Shown one piece after another: positions 1 through 6,422 of a DNA stretch of 8,970 nt. The DNA comes from Oscillospiraceae bacterium (GTDB lineage: Bacteria; Bacillota_A; Clostridia; Oscillospirales; Ruminococcaceae). Numbering within the stretch: position 1 is the stretch's first letter; each line of letters starts with the position of its first letter. Position numbers and translations under genes: made by a program. The stretch covers positions 1 to 8,970 of the forward strand of contig JAFSHE010000135.1 of NCBI GenBank assembly GCA_017440445.1. Direction: 5' to 3'. The notes under the pieces were generated by a model that searched no databases, had not been told where the DNA came from, and was given only the letters and a program-made list of their open reading frames with translations.

Positions 1-2241
1 AACGGACGTGTTATCCGCTACCGCTTCAACGGCGTTGCCAACGACCAGCCCGGCCGTTACGTTTACATCAAGGACGCTGACACCAACGAATACTGGTCCG
101 CATCCTGGGCGCCTGTGTGCAAGCCCCTTGACGAGTTCAAGAGCGAGTGCCGCCACGGTACTGCATACACAGTAATCACATCCGAGTACAAGGGCATCAA
201 GTCCGAGGTCTCCTACTACGTTCCCAAGGACGCTACATACGAGGTATGGGCTGCCAAGGTAACAAACAACGATACAAAGCCCAGAAAGCTCTCTGTTACA
301 GGCTACTGCGAGTTCGTAAACGATCCCAACTACGAGCAGGATCAGGTAAACCTGCAGTACACACTGTTCATCACACGCACATACTTCAAGGGTAACTTCA
401 TCCACCAGATGCAGAACGAGGTTTACAATCCCCACAGCGGACGCTTCCTCGGTCTTGCACAGGCTAAGGCTGACGCATTCTGCGGCGACAGAGATTCCTT
501 CGTTGGCTCTTATAGAAGCTACGCTAACCCCAAGGGTATCGAGGAAGGCCTCAAGGGCGACCTCAACTACAACACCAACTCCTGCGGCGCACTGCAGAGC
601 GACATCGTTCTCCAGCCCGGCGAAACAAAGGAGCTGACATACGTTCTCGGCGGCGCAAGAACAGAGGCTGAGATCAAGGAGCTTCTCGCTAAGTACGACG
701 TTAAGGGTACAGTAGAGAAGGAGCTTGCAGAGCTGAAGGAATACTGGCATTCCAAGCTTGCTAATCTGCAGGTAAACACTCCCGACAAGAACTTCAACAA
801 CATGGTAAATACCTGGAACGCATACAACTGCTTCATCACCTTTATCTGGTCCAGAGCAGCTTCCTTCCAGTACTGCGGTCTGAGAAACGGCTTCGGCTAC
901 CGTGATACTGTTCAGGATATCCAGGGTATCATCCACCTCGCTCCCGAGATGGCTAAGCAGCAGATAATCTTCATGCTGTCCGCTCAGGTTACAAACGGCG
1001 CAGGTCTGCCCCTCGTTAAGTACACACACCAGGCAGGTCAGGAGAACCACCCCGACGAGGAGGACGAGAACACAGCTTACGCAAAGGAAACAGGTCACCC
1101 CAGCTATCGTGCAGACGACGCTCTGTGGCTGTTCCCCACAATCTACAAGTACATCTCCGAGAGCGGCGACAGCGCATTCCTCGATGAGGAGATCTTCTAC
1201 GCTAACGACGGCGAGAAGGGTACTGTATACGACCACCTCAAGAGAGCTATCGACTTCTCCATGAACCACCTCGGCAACCACGGCATGCCCGCAGGCCTGC
1301 ACGCTGACTGGAACGACTGTCTGCGTCTCGGCAAGAAGGGCGAGTCCACCTTCGTTGCATTCCAGCTCGTTTACGCTATCAAGATCCTGCGCACTTATGC
1401 AGTTGAGAAGAACGACGCTGAGTACATCAAGTACCTCGACGAGATCGGCGCTAAGCTGAACGAGATCCTCTCCGCTTGCTGGAACGAGGACAGATGGATC
1501 CGCGGCTACAAGGAGGACGGAACTGTTATCGGTCAGAGAACAGATCCCGAGGCTTCCATGTGGCTGAACCCCCAGAGCTGGTCTGTAATCTCGGGCTTCG
1601 GCACAAGAGAGCAGCAGGAGGCAGCTATGGAGAGCGTTTACAGAGAGCTGAACACTCCCTACGGCGCAATGGTAATGTATCCTCCTTATGTAAATCACGG
1701 ATTCCCCGGCGCTCTGATGCAGTGCTTCAACAAGTGCACCAAGGAGAACGCAGGTATCTTCTCTCAGCCTCAGGGCTGGCTGATCCTTGCTGAGTCCAAG
1801 CTGGGTCACGGCAACCGTGCTTACCAGTACTGGACAGAGGCAGCTCCCGCAACCTACAACGACAACGCAGAGCACAGAGTGCTTGAGCCGTATGTATACG
1901 GTCAGTTCGTTGAGGGTAAGGATTCTCCCTTTGCAGGACGTGCACACGTTCACTGGCTGACAGGTACAGCTTCCACTGTAATGGTAGGTACAACAGAGGG
2001 TATCCTCGGTCTTAACCCCGAAACAAAGGGTCTGGTGATCGATCCCTCCATCCCCTCCGAGTGGAAGGAGTACACAATGGAAAAGACCTTCCGTGGCAAG
2101 AAGCTCCACGTTACAGTAAAGAACCCCAACGGTTCCGAGCACGGCGTTAAGTCCGTAACTGTAAACGGCGAGAAGATCGAGGGCAAGCTTATCCTCGACT
2201 CCATCCTGAAGGCTGAGAACGATATCGTTATCGAGCTGTAA
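1..2241 (+). CDS. GH94 disaccharide phosphorylase (cellobiose phosphorylase-like), 5' partial
   Basis: The reading frame is open from base 1, so the true start lies upstream; 746 residues are visible. Family members of this type are about 800-815 residues, so roughly 60-70 N-terminal residues are missing. GH94 enzymes phosphorolyse beta-linked disaccharides in the cytoplasm to a sugar 1-phosphate plus a free sugar. Family landmarks are visible: the GYRDTVQD block near base 895, the ADWNDC block that carries the general-acid aspartate (1303-1320, visible residue about 436), and the HWLTGTAS block at 1951-1974. The acceptor-side loop between these (an Asp/Glu-rich stretch near 1045-1080) differs from the textbook cellobiose phosphorylases I recall, and the WSRAASF and GYRDT wording is closer to chitobiose-phosphorylase-type members, so the exact substrate is open. 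Codons are strongly biased (AAG, AAC, GAC, TAC), which suggests high expression. The gene ends 13 bases before an intrinsic terminator. Confidence 0.9.
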   Translation, partial: NGRVIRYRFNGVANDQPGRYVYIKDADTNEYWSASWAPVCKPLDEFKSECRHGTAYTVITSEYKGIKSEVSYYVPKDATYEVWAAKVTNNDTKPRKLSVTGYCEFVNDPNYEQDQVNLQYTLFITRTYFKGNFIHQMQNEVYNPHSGRFLGLAQAKADAFCGDRDSFVGSYRSYANPKGIEEGLKGDLNYNTNSCGALQSDIVLQPGETKELTYVLGGARTEAEIKELLAKYDVKGTVEKELAELKEYWHSKLANLQVNTPDKNFNNMVNTWNAYNCFITFIWSRAASFQYCGLRNGFGYRDTVQDIQGIIHLAPEMAKQQIIFMLSAQVTNGAGLPLVKYTHQAGQENHPDEEDENTAYAKETGHPSYRADDALWLFPTIYKYISESGDSAFLDEEIFYANDGEKGTVYDHLKRAIDFSMNHLGNHGMPAGLHADWNDCLRLGKKGESTFVAFQLVYAIKILRTYAVEKNDAEYIKYLDEIGAKLNEILSACWNEDRWIRGYKEDGTVIGQRTDPEASMWLNPQSWSVISGFGTREQQEAAMESVYRELNTPYGAMVMYPPYVNHGFPGALMQCFNKCTKENAGIFSQPQGWLILAESKLGHGNRAYQYWTEAAPATYNDNAEHRVLEPYVYGQFVEGKDSPFAGRAHVHWLTGTASTVMVGTTEGILGLNPETKGLVIDPSIPSEWKEYTMEKTFRGKKLHVTVKNPNGSEHGVKSVTVNGEKIEGKLILDSILKAENDIVIEL

Positions 2242-2254
2242 TGGCATAATAACA

Positions 2255-2288
2255 GGGGACCCCGATGTATTTCGGGGCCCCTTTTTTT
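2255..2288 (+). terminator. Intrinsic terminator of the GH94 gene
   Basis: GGGG-A-CCCCGA pairs with TCGGGG-CCCC across a short loop, leaving one bulged A, and is followed directly by seven T residues (2282-2288). It starts 13 bases after the GH94 stop codon and fits a Rho-independent terminator. Confidence 0.92.
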
Positions 2289-2290
2289 AA

Positions 2291-2321
2291 TTAGGAATGA
2301 GGAATTAGGAATTAGGAATTA
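2291..2321 (+). repeat. Heptad array, left (about 4.4 copies)
   Basis: Consecutive 7-bp units TTAGGAA, TGAGGAA, TTAGGAA, TTAGGAA, then TTA. The third base of the motif and the T/G alternation are the only variation. It begins right after the T-tract of the GH94 terminator. Confidence 0.85.
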
Positions 2322-2436
2322 TGGTTGCGGCTATCGCCGCATATCGAAATTACCTCGTAGTTTATAGGCGACTGCCTGATAATTATGTGATACGTCACGG
2401 CGTAGCCGTTATTGAGCTAAATCACCTCTAGTTGCA

Positions 2437-2461
2437 GGGTTGTCGGCAACGCCGACAACCC
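2437..2461. repeat. Perfect 11-bp hairpin inside the mosaic element
   Basis: GGGTTGTCGGC and GCCGACAACCC are exact reverse complements separated by AAC. No T-tract follows on either strand, so it does not look like a terminator. It is the strongest of the four hairpins in the element; the others (2326-2341, 2397-2409, 2537-2551) have 5-6 bp stems with 3-4 base loops. Confidence 0.85.
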
Positions 2462-2463
2462 GC

Positions 2464-2498
2464 TAATTCCTCATTCCTCATTTCTAATTCCTAATTAA
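2464..2498 (-). repeat. Heptad array, middle, inverted (5 copies)
   Basis: Units TAATTCC, TCATTCC, TCATTTC, TAATTCC, TAATTAA on the plus strand, which is the reverse complement of the left array. It overlaps the right arm of the 18-bp inverted repeat by one base. Confidence 0.85.
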
Positions 2499-2554
2499 TC
2501 AGACGGTCGCCTATATATTAAGAGGCAATTGTAATCTGCGCCGAAGGCGCACCG

Positions 2555-2587
2555 AAATTCCTCATTCCTCATTCCTACTTACTCATT
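2555..2587 (-). repeat. Heptad array, right, inverted (about 4.7 copies)
   Basis: Units AAATTCC, TCATTCC, TCATTCC, TACTTAC, TCATT on the plus strand. The last units are decayed. It has the same orientation as the middle array and follows the TGCGCC-GAA-GGCGCA hairpin. Confidence 0.8.
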
Positions 2588-2651
2588 GTTGTTATGTTAC
2601 CCAAAATTTTTCAAAAAATATGTGATTTTTTTAGAAAATCTCTGATATCGC

Positions 2652-2680
2652 TTGATTTATTTTTTTGAATATTGTATAAT
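2652..2680 (+). promoter_or_regulatory. Sigma-A type promoter of the PilZ-DGC-ParA-ComFB run
   Basis: TTGATT at 2652-2657 and a consensus TATAAT at 2675-2680 are separated by 17 bases, the optimal spacing. The region upstream (about 2600-2650) is very A/T-rich with A- and T-tracts, which could act as an UP element. The expected start point is near 2687, giving a leader of about 70 bases before the PilZ-like gene. Confidence 0.8.
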
Positions 2681-2748
2681 GTAAAAAGAACTATTCTGCC
2701 ATATAATGCTTAAAAATAAGTAATTTGTGGCTTCACTTGATATTATAC

Positions 2749-2754
2749 AGAGGG
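2749..2754 (+). promoter_or_regulatory. Ribosome binding site that decides the PilZ gene start
   Basis: AGAGGG lies just before two consecutive ATG codons (2755 and 2758). The second gives a short but usable gap of 3 bases; a TTG at 2764 would give 9. The upstream TTG at 2725 has no purine-rich site in front of it, so it is rejected as the start. Confidence 0.6.
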
Positions 2755-2757
2755 ATG

Positions 2758-3441
2758 ATGCTTTTGTTCTTCGGAAACAAGATTGTAAAAGTTGATATCC
2801 TGGATAAAAACGGCATACTGGCTGTCACCTCGGAAAAGAATTTCGTGTTCCCGAAAAATATCGAGACCGCCGAGGAGAGCATTCTTATCATAAAAGGCGC
2901 ATACTTGCGGGAGTTTCCCAAGGGCGAGCGGGTGCATGTAATAGCCACTACCAAGGCGGGCGACCGCATAAAATATCCGGGTAATGTAACGATATCGATG
3001 GATACCCAGCTGAACGTAAAGATACTCAAAAACCGTGAAACACAGGTGCTTGAGGAGCGGCGCAGGTATTTCAAGATAAAGGTGAACGAGCGCGGGCGCG
3101 CGCTGTTTTACATAAGGGATGACGAAACGGTGCGCTTTGACGAGCCGTTCCCGATAGAGATAAAGGATATCAATATCGGCGGCGTGTTCATGGCGTGTCC
3201 GGGGTACGAGTTCATGCAGGACGACTTCGTGTGCATGGATATCGACCTGTTCATCGATTACCGTCTTAATGCGGTGGCACGGGTACTGCGTGTCGCACGT
3301 GAGGCGGACGGCTCGGTAAAGGGCTACGGATGCGAGTTCCAGGGGCTTACCGCCTCGCAGGAGGACCGCATAGGCAAGTTCATCTATGCAGTGCAGTCGG
3401 CACAGCGCCAGAAGGACATTAAAAACGGAAATGATTACTGA
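2758..3441 (+). CDS. YcgR-like PilZ-domain protein, probable c-di-GMP effector
   Basis: The product is 227 residues from the ATG at 2758. The N-terminal half (about residues 5-95) is a beta-rich domain in the position of the YcgR N-terminal domain; the C-terminal half (about 98-220) resembles PilZ. The first binding element reads ERRRYFKIKV (arginines 101-103, lysine 106), a variant of the RxxxR motif with lysine at the last position. The second reads DINIGG (137-142), matching D-x-S-x-x-G except that asparagine replaces serine. PilZ proteins of this type are soluble c-di-GMP receptors that act on motility, secretion or polysaccharide machinery; binding here is plausible but not assured because both motifs deviate. 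It heads the run and a diguanylate cyclase follows 51 bases downstream. Codon use is less biased than in the cyclase (more ATA and CGG). Family call is fairly secure; ligand binding is inferred. Confidence 0.8.
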   Translation: MLLFFGNKIVKVDILDKNGILAVTSEKNFVFPKNIETAEESILIIKGAYLREFPKGERVHVIATTKAGDRIKYPGNVTISMDTQLNVKILKNRETQVLEERRRYFKIKVNERGRALFYIRDDETVRFDEPFPIEIKDINIGGVFMACPGYEFMQDDFVCMDIDLFIDYRLNAVARVLRVAREADGSVKGYGCEFQGLTASQEDRIGKFIYAVQSAQRQKDIKNGNDY

Positions 3442-3492
3442 TATATTCAGCAATAAATAAAAAAATACATAATTCAGGGGGATAAGATCAAG

Positions 3493-5508
3493 ATGAACAA
3501 TGCAAAGCTAAAGGTCGTACTCACGGCCATTCTGCTGGTTTTTGCAATAGTACCATCGGTGATTGCAGGAGTCGTTGGCACATTCTCGGTGATGGGCTAC
3601 GAAACAGCCGCTAAGGAGGACACACTGGAGGTAGTTTCCAGATCCAAGTCCGTGGCGCTTGACCAGCTTTTCACACACTATACAGGCATGGTGAATACCG
3701 CAGCGAAGTCGGAGCTGGTTATCAGAGCAGCTGACAGCAAGGACGGCGGCGCTGACGCACTGCTGGAGTCCATGACAAAGGCTGATACAGATATCATCGA
3801 CGCACTGATAATCAACCTCAACGGCGATATCGTGGCATCCGCAAAGGGCAACGAGTCCGTTAAGTTCGGTCATTTCGACGCTGACGGCCTGCTTCCCGTT
3901 TCGGGCATACTCAACTGGCAGAGCTACGACGGCGCAAGCGCTTTCTATGTATCCAAGGAGATCTACGACGACGCCGACGCTAAGACAGGCAAGCTGGGCT
4001 ACATGTGTACAGTTATCTCTGTGGGCGCTGACAGCGCAGTTGTAAAGGCACTCGGCGGCACCTTCCTTGAGGGAGGACACATTGTGCTGTTCGACAATGC
4101 GGGCAATACTATCAACTTCAATGCTGACGGCGCACTGCTTACCTCCTCCCAGGTGGACGGCAGCTTCGCAGGCAAGATGGCAGAGATGAGGAGCAACACC
4201 AACAACGTTTCCACCACATCCTCTGTACAGATACACGATACAGGCAGAGCAGGCAAGTACGCTTACGTATGCGGCATCATCCCCAACATCACCACATGGA
4301 GATGGGCAGGTATCGTTGACGCAGGCACATTCAGCTCCTTCTCCATGATGTCCAACATTATCGGATGGGGCGTTATTCTGGTTGCATGCGCTATCGCATC
4401 CCTTATCGCTGTTACTATCGTAAACAAGTTCATCGGCAATATGCACGAGATGATCAATACAATGGACGCTATCTCCGAGGAGGAGAACGGCTCCGACATC
4501 CGCTTCACGATCAAGAACAGAAAGAGCGAGATCGGACGTATCAAGAGCTCCTTCAACGAGATGATGGACGAGGTACTCCTGAGCGAGGAGCGTCACCGTA
4601 CCATCGCAGAGCTGTCTGACAACATGCTGTTCGAGTGGGACTTCCACAAGGAGAGAATGTTCGTATCCGCAAATGCGCTCTCCAAGTTCGACATCGATAC
4701 AGAGAACGCTACACTGTCCAACGGTAAGTTCATCGACTCCCTGATGAGCGGCGAGGACGCTGAAAGATACAAGAGAGATATCAACCAGCTGCTGAGAGAT
4801 AAGAACGGCTACAGCGCCGAGTATCAGCTCAAGGCTAAGTCGGGCGCAGTTATCTGGGTATCGCTGCGTGCTTCTGTTGTAACAGAAAGAATGGATGAAC
4901 CCATGCGAGTTATCGGCGTTATGACCGATATCGACAACGAAAAGAAGATGGAGCTTCAGCTCTCTGAGCGTGCAAGCTACGACTTCCTTTCTCAGCTGTA
5001 CAACAGAAACACATTCACAAGAACGCTCACACAGGAGCTTGAGCGCCGCAACAACAAGAAGCTGGCTCTCCTGTTCATCGACGTTGACGACTTCAAGTTC
5101 ATCAACGACAGATACGGCCACACCATCGGTGACGAGGTCATCAAGTACGTGGCTGACACCATCAGGACAAAGGTTGACGACAAGGGCGGCTTCGCAGGAC
5201 GCTTCGGCGGTGACGAGTTCGTTCTGTGCTTCACCGACCAGGAGGACATCGAGAACATCGAGAACATCTCCATGGACATCATCAACGAGCTGTACGGCGG
5301 TCATACCACATCCGAGGGCAACATGACCATAAACGTAAAGGCAAGTATCGGTATCGCACTCTGTCCCGAGCATTCCGAGGACGTAAACGAGCTGCTGGCA
5401 TTCTCCGACACTGCTATGTACTTCGTTAAGAAGAACGGTAAGACCAACTACCACGTTTATACTCCCGAGGACAGCGAGAACGAGGAGTACATCGACCCCG
5501 AGTTCTGA
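3493..5508 (+). CDS. Membrane-bound sensor diguanylate cyclase (Cache-like, HAMP, PAS, GGDEF)
   Basis: The 671-residue product should convert two GTP to c-di-GMP. Order: membrane helix (about 6-30), extracytoplasmic sensor of about 250 residues that looks Cache-like, second helix (about 288-311), HAMP-like linker (about 311-362), PAS (about 367-485), GGDEF (about 490-660). The catalytic domain looks active: DFLSQLYNR entry motif at 497, IDVDDFKFIND with a metal-binding aspartate near 530, and intact GGDEF at 572-576. The product-inhibition site (RxxD five residues before GGDEF) is absent; DKGG occupies that place. No EAL or HD-GYP domain is attached. The ATG at 3493 follows a G-rich site (AGGGGGA, 3476-3482). 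The 51-base gap from the PilZ-like gene has no terminator, so the two are probably co-transcribed. Codon bias is as strong as in the GH94 gene, unusual for a signalling enzyme. What the sensor binds is unknown. Confidence 0.92.
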   Translation: MNNAKLKVVLTAILLVFAIVPSVIAGVVGTFSVMGYETAAKEDTLEVVSRSKSVALDQLFTHYTGMVNTAAKSELVIRAADSKDGGADALLESMTKADTDIIDALIINLNGDIVASAKGNESVKFGHFDADGLLPVSGILNWQSYDGASAFYVSKEIYDDADAKTGKLGYMCTVISVGADSAVVKALGGTFLEGGHIVLFDNAGNTINFNADGALLTSSQVDGSFAGKMAEMRSNTNNVSTTSSVQIHDTGRAGKYAYVCGIIPNITTWRWAGIVDAGTFSSFSMMSNIIGWGVILVACAIASLIAVTIVNKFIGNMHEMINTMDAISEEENGSDIRFTIKNRKSEIGRIKSSFNEMMDEVLLSEERHRTIAELSDNMLFEWDFHKERMFVSANALSKFDIDTENATLSNGKFIDSLMSGEDAERYKRDINQLLRDKNGYSAEYQLKAKSGAVIWVSLRASVVTERMDEPMRVIGVMTDIDNEKKMELQLSERASYDFLSQLYNRNTFTRTLTQELERRNNKKLALLFIDVDDFKFINDRYGHTIGDEVIKYVADTIRTKVDDKGGFAGRFGGDEFVLCFTDQEDIENIENISMDIINELYGGHTTSEGNMTINVKASIGIALCPEHSEDVNELLAFSDTAMYFVKKNGKTNYHVYTPEDSENEEYIDPEF

Positions 5509-5524
5509 TGAACGTGCCGTAACT

Positions 5525-5602
5525 GCCGCGGGGTAATGCCCGATCATGCGGCGGGGCGCACAACTGAACAATCAACATAGGGCGGACAGACATTGTGCGC
5601 CC
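5525..5602 (+). promoter_or_regulatory. Structured leader between the cyclase and ParA genes
   Basis: Two adjacent foldable segments lie in the 137-base gap. The first pairs GCCGC (5525-5529) with GCGGC (5548-5552) around an inner GGG-TAATG-CCC. The second is a perfect 10-bp inverted repeat, GGGCGCACAA (5554-5563) with TTGTGCGCCC (5593-5602), enclosing 29 bases. No T-tract follows, so this is not an ordinary terminator. I see no convincing -35/-10 pair in the gap. It could be an mRNA processing or stability element, a regulatory leader, or a DNA site for a protein encoded nearby. Confidence 0.5.
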
Positions 5603-5633
5603 TAGTGACTTTAAGTGAGATCTGGCAACTTTT

Positions 5634-5638
5634 GGAGG
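5634..5638 (+). promoter_or_regulatory. Ribosome binding site supporting a TTG start for the ParA gene
   Basis: A clean GGAGG sits 7 bases before TTG at 5646. The TTG yields the classic MAKVIAITNQKGG N-terminus of ParA proteins and no in-frame ATG lies nearby, so the non-ATG start is well supported. Confidence 0.9.
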
Positions 5639-5645
5639 TACTGTT

Positions 5646-6422
5646 TTGGCAAAGGTTATTGCTATCACTAATCAGAAGGGCGGCGTCGGCAAGACGACCA
5701 CCTGCTGCGGACTTTGCGGAGGTCTTGTGCAGAGAGGATATAAGGTCCTCGCCATCGACCTTGACCCGCAGGGAAATCTCAGCTTCAGCCTTGGTGTTGA
5801 GGCAGACGACAACTTCACCGTATACGATCTTTTCAAGGGAAACTGCGACATCACGGACGCTATCCAGCAGGGCGGCGTGTGCGATGTTATTCCCTCAAAC
5901 ATACTGCTCTCGGGCGTGGAGCTTGAGCTTACGGGCGTAGGCAGAGAGTATGTACTGCGTGAGCAGCTTGAGGAGATAAAGGACGATTACGACTACATAA
6001 TCCTTGATACTCCCCCCGCACTGTCGGTGCTTACGATAAACGCATACACCGCCTCGGACGAGCTTGTTATCCCCATGCTGTGCGAGATACTCAGCCTGCA
6101 GGGAATAGCTCAGCTGAAGCAGACCATCTTTGCGGTGCAGAGATACTACAACAAGGCGCTGACGGTTCGTGGAATACTCCTCAACAAGTACAACGGCAGA
6201 CTTACCCTCACCAAAGAGGTGGAGGAGCTTGCAACCATGATCGCAAAGCAGCTTGAAACAGAGATATTCAAGTCAAGGATAAGCGCAAGCGTGTGCATTG
6301 CGGAGGCTCCCGCACACGGCGAAACTGTGATGACCTACTCTCCCAGATCAAAGGCTGTCAAGGAGTTCAACGACTTTATCGACGAGCTGACAGGCACAAA
6401 GAAAAAGGGCGGAAAGAAATAA
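5646..6422 (+). CDS. Orphan ParA/Soj-type Walker ATPase
   Basis: The 258-residue product is a full-length Soj-like ATPase. It shows the deviant Walker A KGGVGKTT (residues 11-18, with signature lysine 11), Walker A' IDLDPQGN (37-44), Walker B IILDTPP (118-124, aspartate 121), and the C-terminal AEAPAHGETV segment typical of chromosomal ParA proteins. The tail is lysine-rich. ParA ATPases dimerise on ATP, bind DNA non-specifically through the dimer, and are released by a partner that stimulates hydrolysis, which moves or spaces cargo over the nucleoid. The usual partner gene parB is not present in the window; instead the ComFB/AT-hook gene begins at the base after the TAA. That arrangement suggests translational coupling and a partnership. 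Start is TTG. No own promoter is evident, so it is probably expressed with the cyclase or from an unrecognised signal in the structured leader. Confidence 0.93.
   Translation: MAKVIAITNQKGGVGKTTTCCGLCGGLVQRGYKVLAIDLDPQGNLSFSLGVEADDNFTVYDLFKGNCDITDAIQQGGVCDVIPSNILLSGVELELTGVGREYVLREQLEEIKDDYDYIILDTPPALSVLTINAYTASDELVIPMLCEILSLQGIAQLKQTIFAVQRYYNKALTVRGILLNKYNGRLTLTKEVEELATMIAKQLETEIFKSRISASVCIAEAPAHGETVMTYSPRSKAVKEFNDFIDELTGTKKKGGKK

Larger units (their letters stand above)
2363..2515. repeat. Long-range inverted repeat with 18-bp arms
   Basis: The left arm 2363-2380 reads TATAGGCGACTGCCTGAT and the right arm 2498-2515 is its reverse complement with two differences (16 of 18). The arms enclose a 117-base interior that contains two hairpins and the middle heptad array. 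Such paired arms could extrude as a cruciform or fold in RNA. Confidence 0.75.
2289..2587. repeat. Non-coding mosaic repeat element: three heptad arrays, long inverted repeat, four hairpins
   Basis: This 299-base stretch has no plausible gene. It holds three arrays of 7-bp units, GGAATTA/GGAATGA on the plus strand at the left and their reverse complement at the middle and right, framing palindromic segments. An 18-bp inverted repeat (TATAGGCGACTGCCTGAT at 2363-2380 against 2498-2515, 16 of 18 matching) spans the left half. Perfect hairpins lie at 2326-2341, 2397-2409, 2437-2461 and 2537-2551. Opposed arrays give it terminal-inverted-repeat-like ends, as in a MITE, but no target-site duplication is obvious. 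Heptanucleotide repeats of this style recall the short tandem repeats described in cyanobacteria; whether this is one mobile unit or several repeats that piled up cannot be told from one copy. Confidence 0.7.

Noticed and set aside
2289..2587. A CRISPR array
   Set aside because: The repeat units are 7 bp and contiguous, without unique spacers of constant length, and no cas genes are present.
2725..2757. An upstream TTG start giving the PilZ-like protein 11 extra residues
   Set aside because: No ribosome binding site precedes it, whereas AGAGGG lies immediately before the ATG pair at 2755-2760.
2743..3453. A 236-residue open frame antisense to the PilZ-like gene
   Set aside because: No domain, covers the sense gene fully, and the sense frame has clear PilZ-like motifs, promoter and ribosome binding site.
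3508..5571. A 687-residue open frame antisense to the diguanylate cyclase
   Set aside because: It mirrors the cyclase almost end to end, is rich in Val, Cys, Leu and His with no recognisable domain, and arises because the strong codon bias of the sense gene avoids stop codons in the opposite frame.
5509..5645. A c-di-GMP riboswitch (GEMM type) before the ParA gene
   Set aside because: The gap is structured but I could not find the conserved GEMM core or its tetraloop and receptor; it is listed only as an unassigned structured leader.
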